A stretch of DNA of 32,749 bases, from assembly GCA_947624345.1 (NCBI GenBank), contig CANQJW010000009.1, positions 1 through 32,749 of the forward strand, written 5' to 3'. Positions within the stretch are counted from its first letter, which is position 1, and every line of letters starts with the position of its first letter. Shown piece after piece: positions 24,408 through 31,409 of the stretch. The notes under the pieces are model-generated. The model worked only from the letters and a program-made list of their open reading frames with translations, was not told where the DNA came from and made no database searches. The position numbers and the translations under genes were made by a program. This DNA is from an uncultured Clostridia bacterium (GTDB lineage: Bacteria > Bacillota > Clostridia > Oscillospirales > Ruminococcaceae).

Positions 24408-25960
24408 TTCATAAGTTTATATTCAATACTATCTACCAAAGCCTTAACAGAAGCATTGATAATATCGGTAGATGCACCGACCGTTGTCCACACATCCTTG
24501 CCGTCAGTTGACTCTATCAATACCCTTACCGCCGCCGCAGTAGCAGAAGCCGTGTCAACAACTCTTACCTTATAGTCGATAAGGTTTATCTGAGGTAATA
24601 CATCGGGGTAATATTCAGAGAGTGCGTTTCTTATTGCCTTGTCGAGGGCGTTAACAGGGCCGTTACCCTCATCGGCAGCCATTTTGCTTTTGTTCGCAAC
24701 CTTTACCTTTACCATAGCGCTGGACGATAATTCACGCTCATTCTCAGGCTCGGAGAGAACCTTAAAATATTCAATATGGAAAAACGGTTCAATGAGCCCT
24801 AGAAATCTTTTTACTAAAAGCTCAAAGGAAGCGTCTGCGGCTTCGTATTGAAAGCCTTTCTGTTCTTGGATTTTAAGCATTTCAAGAATGTCTGAGAGAA
24901 CAGGCGAGCCTTTCTCGACATCTGGAAGAAAAGCCTTTATCTTTGAAAGTATTGCTGTTCGTCCTGAGACCTCGCTTAATAGGAACTGGCGCTCGTTTCC
25001 GACTTCACTCGGATCAATATGCTCAAAGGATTTTGAAAGCTTTGAAACTCCGTCTATGTGCATACCGCCCTTGTGAGCAAATGCCGATTTCCCGACATAT
25101 GATAGCCCGTCTGACAGGGTTATGTTAGAAAGCTCTGCTATGTATCTTGCATAGGAAGTCAGATTTTTCATAGAAGATTCAGGTATAACCTCATATCCTA
25201 GCTTTAGCTGAAGATTCGGAATTACAGTTGAAAGACAGGTGTTTCCGCACCTCTCACCGATGCCGATAAATGTTCCCTGAACACTTGTTGCCCCGCCGAT
25301 GACGGCAGAAACGGTATTTGCAACAGCACATCCCGAATCGTTATGGCAGTGGATACCTACCTCGCAGGATACAACCTTGCAAACCTCTTTAACTATCTCC
25401 TCAATCTCGTGGGGAAAGCAGCCACCGTTTGTGTCGCACAGTGCAATAGATTTAGCACCGGCTTTTTCAGCAGTTTTTAGAGTTTCTATCGCATACTCAG
25501 GATTGTTTTTATATCCGTCAAAGAAATGTTCTGCATCAAAGAAAACATATTTTCCTTTGTCGGTGAGGTATTTCACCGTATCGTAAATCATATTAAGGTT
25601 TTCTTCAAGGGTCGTGTTTAGAATCTTAGTTGCGTGAAGATCCCAGCTCTTGCCGAAAATTGCAACATAATCGCATGGCACTTCTGCCATTACATATACC
25701 GATTTATCGTCTTTCACATCAGTATTTACCCTTCTTGTCGAGCCGAATGCAACGATTTTGGAGTGTGAAAGCTCTATGCTCTTGCTTGCCTCGAAAAACT
25801 CTTGATCCTTCGGATTTGAAAATGGGTTTCCAGCTTCAATAAAATCTATGCCGATTTCATCAAGAGCCTTTATAATCGCAATTTTATCCTGAACCGAGAA
25901 GTTCATATTTTCTCCCTGAGCGCCGTCTCTCAGGGTGGAATCATAAATTGAAACTCGCAT
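24392..25960 (-). CDS. cimA: (R)-citramalate synthase CimA
   Basis: CimA condenses pyruvate with acetyl-CoA to citramalate, the first step of threonine-independent isoleucine synthesis. The 522-residue product starts MRVSIYDSTLRDGAQGENMN, has IDFIEAGNPFSNPKD near 40, the metal/substrate histidines in IHCHNDSGCAVAN near 205 and the HKGGMHIDGV motif near 292. The C-terminal LeuA-type regulatory domain spans about 390-510. DGAQGE with the GNPFSNPKD segment distinguishes it from LeuA. GGAG lies 7 bases before the ATG. It starts 25 bases after ilvB on the same strand and shares its T-box-controlled transcript. Confidence 0.92.
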   Translation of the reverse strand: MRVSIYDSTLRDGAQGENMNFSVQDKIAIIKALDEIGIDFIEAGNPFSNPKDQEFFEASKSIELSHSKIVAFGSTRRVNTDVKDDKSVYVMAEVPCDYVAIFGKSWDLHATKILNTTLEENLNMIYDTVKYLTDKGKYVFFDAEHFFDGYKNNPEYAIETLKTAEKAGAKSIALCDTNGGCFPHEIEEIVKEVCKVVSCEVGIHCHNDSGCAVANTVSAVIGGATSVQGTFIGIGERCGNTCLSTVIPNLQLKLGYEVIPESSMKNLTSYARYIAELSNITLSDGLSYVGKSAFAHKGGMHIDGVSKLSKSFEHIDPSEVGNERQFLLSEVSGRTAILSKIKAFLPDVEKGSPVLSDILEMLKIQEQKGFQYEAADASFELLVKRFLGLIEPFFHIEYFKVLSEPENERELSSSAMVKVKVANKSKMAADEGNGPVNALDKAIRNALSEYYPDVLPQINLIDYKVRVVDTASATAAAVRVLIESTDGKDVWTTVGASTDIINASVKALVDSIEYKLMKSIDN

Positions 25961-25985
25961 ATATAATCTCCATTCTTTTGATGTA

Positions 25986-27674
25986 TTAGTCGTCTATCTC
26001 AATTTCCATAATCTGATCGTTTATATCAGCTCCGGCAGGAACCATTGGCAGAACATTTATGTCCTTGTGAATCCTGCAATCTAAAAGGCAGGGCTTGCCC
26101 GATTTTAAAGCCTTTTCAAGAACAGGCTTTATATCCGATTTCTTTGAAATAACATAGCCGTCAATTCCAAACGCCTCGGCAAGCTTCAGGAAATCCGTAT
26201 TTCTATCAATGTTCGTTTCAGAGAAATGCTTTTTATAGAAAAGTCTCTGCCACTGACGAACCATTCCCAGAACATTGTTGTTGAACACAAGCTCAATTAC
26301 GGGTATATTGTGCTTCTTAATGGTTGATAACTCGTTCAAGTTCATAAAGAAGCTACCGTCGCCTGCAATATTTATAACAGGCTTGTCTGGGTTTCCGAGC
26401 TTTGAGCCTATTGATGCACCCAGTCCATAGCCCATTGTTCCTAAGCCGCCGCTTGAAGCAAACTGCCTTGCGATTTTAAAGTTATAGAACTGTGCCGCCC
26501 ACATCTGATGCTGACCAACTTCTGTAGTTATAATTGCCTTGCCATCAGTCAACTCATCAAGCGTGGTTATAACATCGCTGGGCAAAACCTCACTATCCTT
26601 TTCAAAAGGCTTCATATGAAGTGGAAATTCCTTTTTCCACGCTTTAATTTCATCAATCCATGAGCTGTGGTCTTGTTGAGAAAGAAGGCTGTTCAGCTTA
26701 TTTATTATGTATTTAACATCGCCGTTCACAGCCAGATAAGCGTTGATGTTCTTTCCAATTTCGGCTGGGTCAATATCAATATGTATTATCTTCTTTCCAT
26801 TTGCAAAGGTATCTGCATTACACAAAACTCTGTCAGAAAACCTAGAGCCAAACACAATTAAAAGATCACAGTTCTGAAGAGCCAGTGCACTGGTTTTTGT
26901 TCCGTGCATACCAAGCATACCAGTGTAAAGCTCATTTGTATTGTCAAAAGCACATTGTCCCATAAGCGAGAGAGAAACAGGTGCATCAATTTTCTTAACG
27001 AGAGCTTCAAAATCATCCTTAGCGTCAGCCGAAACAACTCCGCCGCCTGCGTAAATAAAAGGCTTTTTACTTTCTTTGATAAGTTCGGCAACTTTGTCAC
27101 ACTCTTCATTTATGTTATCAGGATTGTGATAAACAGGCTTAACAGGGGACTTCTTTTCGTATTCGCATATAGCGGCGGTAATATCCTTTGGTATATCAAT
27201 CAGCACAGGACCTTTTCTGCCCTCGTTTGCGATATAAAAGGCTTCTCTGATCGTGTCAGCAAGCTTAGTTATATCCTTTACAATATAGTTGTGCTTTGTG
27301 ATAGGCATTGTTATACCGCAAATGTCGACCTCCTGAAAAGAATCAAGTCCAAGCAGCGAAGTGCCGACATTACCTGTTATTGCAACAAGAGGAATCGAAT
27401 CCATATGTGCTGTTGCAATTCCTGTTACAAGATTTGTTGCCCCAGGACCTGATGTAGCAATTACCACACCTGTTTTGCCTGTTGTTCTTGAATATCCATC
27501 GGCTGCGTGACAAGCACCCTGCTCGTGAGCAGTGATGATATGCCTTATTTTTTTCTTGTACTTGTAAAGCGCATCATAAATATTCAGAACAGCACCGCCC
27601 GGATATCCAAATACAGTGTCAACCCCTTGTTCTAAAAGACATTCGATAATAATATCAGAACCGTTTAATTTCAT
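25986..27674 (-). CDS. ilvB: Acetolactate synthase large subunit
   Basis: This TPP enzyme makes acetolactate or acetohydroxybutyrate for valine, leucine and isoleucine. The 562-residue product has the N-terminal GVDTVFGYPGGAVLNIYDAL, the catalytic glutamate in HEQGACHAADGY near 48, FAD-binding region VFGSRFSDRV and the TPP motif GDGSFFMNLNEL to NN near 435. A GGGGAT-type SD favours the ATG at 27674; an in-frame ATG 4 codons earlier sits on top of it. No small subunit (ilvN) or ilvC follows, and cimA is next. A hairpin (GCGTA/TACGC) lies just upstream of the SD. Confidence 0.95.
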   Translation of the reverse strand: MKLNGSDIIIECLLEQGVDTVFGYPGGAVLNIYDALYKYKKKIRHIITAHEQGACHAADGYSRTTGKTGVVIATSGPGATNLVTGIATAHMDSIPLVAITGNVGTSLLGLDSFQEVDICGITMPITKHNYIVKDITKLADTIREAFYIANEGRKGPVLIDIPKDITAAICEYEKKSPVKPVYHNPDNINEECDKVAELIKESKKPFIYAGGGVVSADAKDDFEALVKKIDAPVSLSLMGQCAFDNTNELYTGMLGMHGTKTSALALQNCDLLIVFGSRFSDRVLCNADTFANGKKIIHIDIDPAEIGKNINAYLAVNGDVKYIINKLNSLLSQQDHSSWIDEIKAWKKEFPLHMKPFEKDSEVLPSDVITTLDELTDGKAIITTEVGQHQMWAAQFYNFKIARQFASSGGLGTMGYGLGASIGSKLGNPDKPVINIAGDGSFFMNLNELSTIKKHNIPVIELVFNNNVLGMVRQWQRLFYKKHFSETNIDRNTDFLKLAEAFGIDGYVISKKSDIKPVLEKALKSGKPCLLDCRIHKDINVLPMVPAGADINDQIMEIEIDD

Positions 27675-27737
27675 ATTGATCCCCATTCCTGCGTATTACC
27701 TACGCTTTTTTTACCACTTATTTTTATTGCCTTCAAT

Positions 27738-28014
27738 AAAAAACGCCCCACTCGAAAAGCATAAACTTTAAGAGACGAAGCGAAAACCGTTCGTGTTACC
27801 ACTCTTATTCGGTAATGGTTTTATGTATATCCATTACCCTCGTAAGCATCTGACAATGCTTTACTCTATAACGGGAGTTCCCGAACAAGCTTACTGAGAA
27901 GTTCAGCCGTCAGCTCAGAGGTGATAAAATACTGGTCAAATCTTACTGACTCGCATCGACCGTCAGCTTTCTGAAAAGACTAAAACCGATTCGTCCTCGT
28001 CACAGCTTTTACAC
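27738..28014 (-). ncRNA. T-box leader of ilvB-cimA, probable tRNA-Ile sensor
   Basis: The transcript from the consensus promoter has a long stem I region, then the T-box AAGAGTGGTAACACG (minus strand of 27792-27806), whose UGGU can pair with the tRNA ACCA end. A terminator follows, with CGCTTCGTCTC opposite GAGTGGGGCG and a T run over 27738-27743. The best specifier candidate is ATC (Ile) at 27923-27925, followed by an A as T-boxes require. Uncharged tRNA would favour the antiterminator and read into ilvB. The specifier is inferred, not folded. Confidence 0.88.
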
Positions 28015-28021
28015 TAAAACA

Positions 28022-28050
28022 ATTATATACAAACAAAAAGTATTTGTCAA
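28022..28050 (-). promoter_or_regulatory. Consensus sigma-A promoter for the ilvB T-box transcript
   Basis: TTGACA (28045-28050) and TATAAT (28022-28027) are separated by exactly 17 bases on the minus strand. Both hexamers are perfect, so control must be mainly by the downstream T-box. Confidence 0.92.
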
Positions 28051-28068
28051 GCGTTTTTATTAAGATAA

Positions 28069-28098
28069 TTAAAAGACCTGACGCAAATTTGTCAGGTC
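28069..28098 (-). terminator. Intrinsic terminator of rnpB
   Basis: On the minus strand GACCTGAC (28091-28098) pairs perfectly with GTCAGGTC (28075-28082), followed by TTTTAATT. It separates rnpB from the ilvB promoter. Confidence 0.9.
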
Positions 28099-28113
28099 AA
28101 GTTTGTTGATTAT

Positions 28114-28456
28114 GCGACTAAGCCGATAAGCCGAGTTTTGTCGTGTGCGGTAATCTATCTAGACCTTATGTCGCCATAAGGCTCAAGCCCCCTATAAGCC
28201 AAAGCCTGACGAGCAGCCATTGACTTTACGCTTACCATTGGAGTTGCATCGGATAGGGTTTACATGGCAATACGGTCTCCCGTATTCCGGTGAGCTCTTA
28301 CCTCGCCATTCCAACCTTACCTTATAAAAAGGCGGTATATTTCTGTTGCACTAGCCCTAAGGTCGCCCTCGGCTGCCGTTAGCAGCTATCCTGCTCTGTG
28401 ATGCTCGGACTTTCCTCTGAACGTAACGCCGTCCAGCTACCGCATAGCTTACTCGC
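28114..28456 (-). ncRNA. rnpB: RNase P RNA (class A-like)
   Basis: The RNA matures 5' ends of tRNA. The minus strand contains the conserved core GAGGAAAGTCCGAGC near its 5' end, AACAGAAATATACCGCC in the middle, GGTAAGAGCTCACC further on, and ACAAAACTCGGCTTAT near the 3' end. Helix P1 is visible as GCGAGTAAGC (5' end) against GCTTAGTCGC (3' end) with one mismatch, fixing the ends within a few bases. It has its own promoter and terminator. The class call is tentative. Confidence 0.95.
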
Positions 28457-28462
28457 AAGGGA

Positions 28463-28491
28463 AGTATAGCATACTTTTTTTACATTGTCAA
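28463..28491 (-). promoter_or_regulatory. Promoter of rnpB
   Basis: TTGACA (28486-28491), 17 bases, TATACT (28463-28468) on the minus strand, placing the start next to the RNase P RNA 5' end. Confidence 0.9.
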
Positions 28492-28534
28492 ACAAGATTT
28501 ATTTTAAAATTGATAATGGAAAATTTACAATGGA

Positions 28535-28553
28535 CACCACCGAGCCGGTGGTG
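28535..28553. repeat. GC-rich hairpin CACCACCG/CGGTGGTG
   Basis: CACCACCG (28535-28542) and CGGTGGTG (28546-28553) form a perfect 8-bp stem with an AGC loop, upstream of the rnpB promoter. No T tract follows on either strand. Confidence 0.6.
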
Positions 28554-28560
28554 GCTCTCT

Positions 28561-28724
28561 GCCTTTGGTAAGTGCAAACTGCCCAAAGGCAGCAGGCAGC
28601 CAGCGTCACGCTAGTCTTGCTTCTTGCCTCTTGCATCTAGGTACTAGCCTGCCGTTGCACAAAGTAAATACTTATTTCAAACTTACCAAAGGCAGCAGGG
28701 CAACCAGCGTCACGCTGGTCTTGC
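28561..28724. repeat. Inverted and direct repeats in the rnpB upstream gap
   Basis: A perfect 13-bp inverted repeat, GCCTTTGGTAAGT (28561-28573) and ACTTACCAAAGGC (28681-28693), encloses 107 bases. A direct repeat starts with CCAAAGGCAGCAGG at 28583-28620 and 28686-28724; it includes CAGCGTCACGCT, which forms ACCAGCG/CGCTGGT in the second copy. The longer first copy is followed by an extra CTTGCCTCTTGC block. GCCTTTGG/CCAAAGGC (28561-28568, 28583-28590) can also fold locally. No protein frame is credible. It looks like a small mobile or dispersed non-coding element. Confidence 0.75.
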
Positions 28725-28730
28725 ATCTAA

Positions 28731-28760
28731 AAGAAAAAGGACCTCTTTCGAGATCCTTTT
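28731..28760 (-). terminator. Terminator of the secreted protein gene
   Basis: On the minus strand AAGGATCTC and GAGGTCCTT form a stem with one G-U pair closed by a GAAA tetraloop, followed by five T and TTTT further on. Confidence 0.9.
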
Positions 28761-28789
28761 ATTTATAATGTTTATATAATGCAGTTTTA

Positions 28790-29620
28790 TTACTTTCTCT
28801 TCTTTGTGAGAACGATTGCGCCGCCTGCAAGAGCAAGACCGATAAGAGCAAGACCTGTCTCTGCACCGGTATTCGTATTTGATGTTGTGTTAGAAGCAGT
28901 TGTATCTGCTCCGCCGCCTACTGCAGACTGTGTAGCATTTGTATTAGAATTTGTATTTGCACTTGATGCATTTTGTGAACCGCTGTTAATACCTTTTATA
29001 TCAAAAGTAACCTCTAAGCTCTTTGACCAATCTATTGCAGCCTGATCAATAGGAGGATTATCCTTTGTTTTACCATAGGTATTGTAGATCTCAATTCTGT
29101 AGTTAGTATTCTGATCTTCAATATTTCCATAGAGGACCTTTTTTGCGTCAAATTTTAATTCTTTACCGTCCTGCTTGATGCTCTTTAATGTGCACTTGAT
29201 GTCATCTTCTGAGTATGTACCGTTTTCTTTAACGCCGTTCTTTAACTCACCCTTTGCATCAAACTTTTCAGCCTTCAAAATACCTGTGATATCAACACAG
29301 AATACTGCTGCACCGGTAGCCTCAGGTGTTGCAGGTCCGTGAGGGTTATCGCCCTCAGAGTTCTTTGTAACAGATTCTTTTGTGATAGAAACAGTGTATT
29401 CACCGTCTTTAGTAATATAAGCGTCATTACCGTAAGGAGCTCTTTCAGCAACTCCTGTTCCGATACCGTTTTTAGCGCTCATACTTTGCCACAGCCAGTC
29501 ATGATCTGCAAACATTAAAAAGGCATCATAACCTTCTTTAGCAGAAGCAGAAAAACTTGCACAGGTAGAAACTGCTAATGCTGTTGCAGCAACACCTGCA
29601 AAAATTCTTTTAAGTTTCAT
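28790..29620 (-). CDS. Secreted protein with sortase-like C-terminal anchor, possible carbohydrate-binding fold
   Basis: The 276-residue product has a signal peptide (residues 1-27, ending SFSASA) and a beta-rich domain of about 180 residues rich in aromatic residues (YDAFLMFADHDWLWQSM; EYTVSIT; NYRIEIYNTYG; SLEVTFDIKGI). A Ser/Thr/Asn/Ala linker (about 212-248) follows. The end is NTNTGAETG, a hydrophobic segment and KKRK, the layout of a variant LPxTG sorting signal. The beta domain resembles a carbohydrate-binding module in general character, but I cannot name the family. AAAAGGAG precedes the ATG. It appears monocistronic with its own terminator. Confidence 0.8.
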   Translation of the reverse strand: MKLKRIFAGVAATALAVSTCASFSASAKEGYDAFLMFADHDWLWQSMSAKNGIGTGVAERAPYGNDAYITKDGEYTVSITKESVTKNSEGDNPHGPATPEATGAAVFCVDITGILKAEKFDAKGELKNGVKENGTYSEDDIKCTLKSIKQDGKELKFDAKKVLYGNIEDQNTNYRIEIYNTYGKTKDNPPIDQAAIDWSKSLEVTFDIKGINSGSQNASSANTNSNTNATQSAVGGGADTTASNTTSNTNTGAETGLALIGLALAGGAIVLTKKRK

Positions 29621-29747
29621 ATTCGAAAACTCCTTTTCTTATTATTTTACATAATAATTTTACTATAATTGCATCAATTATTCAATGTACTAAATAGCCA
29701 AAAAAAGTAATGGAATATTATCTATTTTTCACAATTGATTATATGCA

Positions 29748-30506
29748 TTATTTCTTTCTTTCCTGAATTCGTCTTGTTATTTCGAGAAGCGGACGGGTCG
29801 GTACAAATTTAGAAGCACATACGGAAAGCTTCATTCCCGCAGTCGGAACGATAATCATTTTTCGATTTTCAAACATATTGTAAAGCGCATATTTTGCACA
29901 ATATTTTTTGTTTATTCCTTTCATCTCAAATTTTACGTCGGCAACGTCGTTAAATTCTGTATCGACAGGTCCGGGACAGAGAGCGCCGATATACACGTTG
30001 CTCCCCATATCCGAAAGCTCTGTGTTGATAGCACGCGTGAAGTCCACCACATAAGCCTTTGTTGCATAATAGGTTGCCATAAGCGGTCCGCCTGCCATCA
30101 GTCCTGCTGACGACGCAACATTTAAAATATAACCATCGTCCTTTTTTACAAAGTCTTTTAAAAACAGCTTTGTGAGAATATGAACAGCCTTTATATTTAC
30201 ATTTATCATATTAAGCTCTTTATCAAGATCAGTTTCAGTAAAGCTTCCGCAAAGACCAAACCCTGCGTTATTGATAAGAACAGAAATGTCCTTTTTCTTG
30301 ACCGCTTTATAAAGTTCTTTACATTCTTCCTCTTTTGATAAATCGCAGACAATAATCTCAGAATGTGTTTCTAAAAGCTTTTGCAATTCCAGAAGCCTGT
30401 CCTCACGGCGGGCAACTAAAATAAGATCATATCCCAAATGACTCAGAATTCTTGCCATTTCATAGCCTATTCCGGAGCTTGCTCCTGTTACAAGTGCTGT
30501 TTTCAT
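29748..30506 (-). CDS. Short-chain dehydrogenase/reductase
   Basis: The 252-residue enzyme has the classical SDR signature: TGASSGIGYEMA near 7-18 for NAD(P) binding, NNAGFG near 83, catalytic Ser in NVASSAGLMAG near 137, YYATK (Tyr/Lys) near 153, and CPGPVDTEF near 182. A downstream basic RREDR after the second strand suggests NADP preference. Substrate is unknown; homologs include the DltE/YqjQ-like subgroup. The frame has 6 more codons upstream, but GAAGGA spaces the ATG at 30506. It has a promoter overlapped by a palindrome. Confidence 0.87.
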   Translation of the reverse strand: MKTALVTGASSGIGYEMARILSHLGYDLILVARREDRLLELQKLLETHSEIIVCDLSKEEECKELYKAVKKKDISVLINNAGFGLCGSFTETDLDKELNMINVNIKAVHILTKLFLKDFVKKDDGYILNVASSAGLMAGGPLMATYYATKAYVVDFTRAINTELSDMGSNVYIGALCPGPVDTEFNDVADVKFEMKGINKKYCAKYALYNMFENRKMIIVPTAGMKLSVCASKFVPTRPLLEITRRIQERKK

Positions 30507-30536
30507 AAAGATTCCTTCTTTCATGAGAATATTATG

Positions 30537-30570
30537 GGGTTATTATAACCCAAAATTCGTAAATTTACAA
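30537..30570 (-). promoter_or_regulatory. Promoter with overlapping palindromic operator candidate
   Basis: On the minus strand TTGTAA (30565-30570), 17 bases, TATAAT (30542-30547). The -10 sits inside the 7-1-7 palindrome GGGTTAT/ATAACCC (30537-30551), a position where a bound repressor would block transcription of the SDR gene. Confidence 0.55.
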
Positions 30571-30638
30571 GGAAATAAGTCAATAATTATTTCACATAAA
30601 AATTTTCTCATCAGAAACTCGTTTTAAAACAATCGCCG

Positions 30639-30667
30639 TTTACATTTTAAATTATCAGGTATATAAT
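30639..30667 (+). promoter_or_regulatory. Promoter for the C_GCAxxG_C_C gene
   Basis: TTTACA (30639-30644), 17 bases, TATAAT (30662-30667), 53 bases upstream of the start codon. Confidence 0.75.
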
Positions 30668-30720
30668 ATATTAAAGTACATAATAAAATTGAAGAGTTTT
30701 TATAGAAAGGGGATTTTTTT

Positions 30721-31170
30721 ATGGATCATTCAAAAAAGGCAGTAGAACTTTTCAAAAGCGGATATAATTGCTCTCAGGCAGTTTTCGGAGCTTATGCTGA
30801 CGAGCTTGGGATTGACTTTGATACCGCTGTTAAAATCTCGTCGTCGTTCGGCGGTGGAATGGGGAGAATGAGAGAGGTCTGCGGTGCATTGACAGGAGCG
30901 TTTATGGTTATCGGAATGTTAGAAGGCGGCTATGACGCTAAAGATAATAAAGCCAAAGCCGAGCATTATAAAAACATTCAGGAATTTGCTGAGGATTTCA
31001 GAATTCAAAACGGCTCAATAATCTGTCGGGAACTTCTTGGACTATCCAAAAAGGGAGCAGATAACCCTGTTCCTGAGCTGAGGACAGAGGGATATTATAA
31101 AAAAAGACCTTGCGTCGAGCTGGTAGAACTCGTCGCAAAGAATTTGGATGAAAAATATTTTAGTCATTAA
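30721..31170 (+). CDS. C_GCAxxG_C_C family protein (putative redox protein)
   Basis: The 149-residue protein has the spaced cysteines that define this family: NCSQAVF near 16-20, the GGGMGRMREVCGALTGA block near 44-60, IICRELLG near 100 and KRPCVELVE near 130. The family is presumed to bind a metal or act in redox chemistry in anaerobes; no function is proven. It is predicted cytoplasmic and helical. AAAGGGG lies 8 bases before ATG 30721. It has its own promoter and a weak downstream hairpin. Confidence 0.88.
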   Translation: MDHSKKAVELFKSGYNCSQAVFGAYADELGIDFDTAVKISSSFGGGMGRMREVCGALTGAFMVIGMLEGGYDAKDNKAKAEHYKNIQEFAEDFRIQNGSIICRELLGLSKKGADNPVPELRTEGYYKKRPCVELVELVAKNLDEKYFSH

Positions 31171-31194
31171 AAGTAATGCAATACTTTTAATAAT
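31169..31194 (+). terminator. Weak terminator-like hairpin
   Basis: AAAAGTA (31169-31175) pairs with TACTTTT (31182-31188) and is followed by AATAATTT. The stem is AT-rich, so termination is likely inefficient. Confidence 0.45.
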
Positions 31195-31197
31195 TTA

Positions 31198-31226
31198 TTG
31201 ACACCTCTATCAAAATATGTTATATT
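31198..31226 (+). promoter_or_regulatory. Promoter for the leucine-rich repeat protein gene
   Basis: TTGACA (31198-31203), 17 bases, TATATT (31221-31226). The long leader to ATG 31410 (about 175 bases) holds a small ORF and a hairpin, CGTAGTA/TACTGCG at 31358-31381. Confidence 0.75.
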
Positions 31227-31257
31227 ATAGATAACAAAGTTCAAGGGTTAAACGATT

Positions 31258-31362
31258 ATGTGCAAGGCAACAAATATCCAACATTTACCGGAAGAACTTA
31301 AAATGATGACCTTTATCAGCGATGCACAGAATAGTTCTTTGGACTTTAATTATAGGGCGTAG
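31258..31362 (+). CDS. 34-residue leader ORF of unknown function
   Basis: ATG 31258 has AAGGG about 10 bases upstream and runs 34 codons to TAG 31360-31362, beginning MCKATNIQHL. The stop codon falls in the 5' arm of the CGTAGTA/TACTGCG hairpin that precedes the next SD. I recognise no family. It may be a short leader peptide or chance. Confidence 0.3.
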   Translation: MCKATNIQHLPEELKMMTFISDAQNSSLDFNYRA

Positions 31363-31409
31363 TATGTTTAAGCGTACTGCGTTGTTTAAAATTTTTTAGG
31401 AGGTATATT

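Noticed and set aside
26904-27452. 182-codon plus-strand open frame
   Set aside because: It lies entirely inside ilvB in the opposite strand and has no ribosome binding site or recognisable domain.
27687-28035. Possible separate small RNA upstream of ilvB
   Set aside because: The region is explained by a T-box leader with its own promoter and terminator.
28565-28768. 67-codon plus-strand frame in the repeat region
   Set aside because: It consists of the repeat sequences and the terminator hairpin, with no ribosome binding site.
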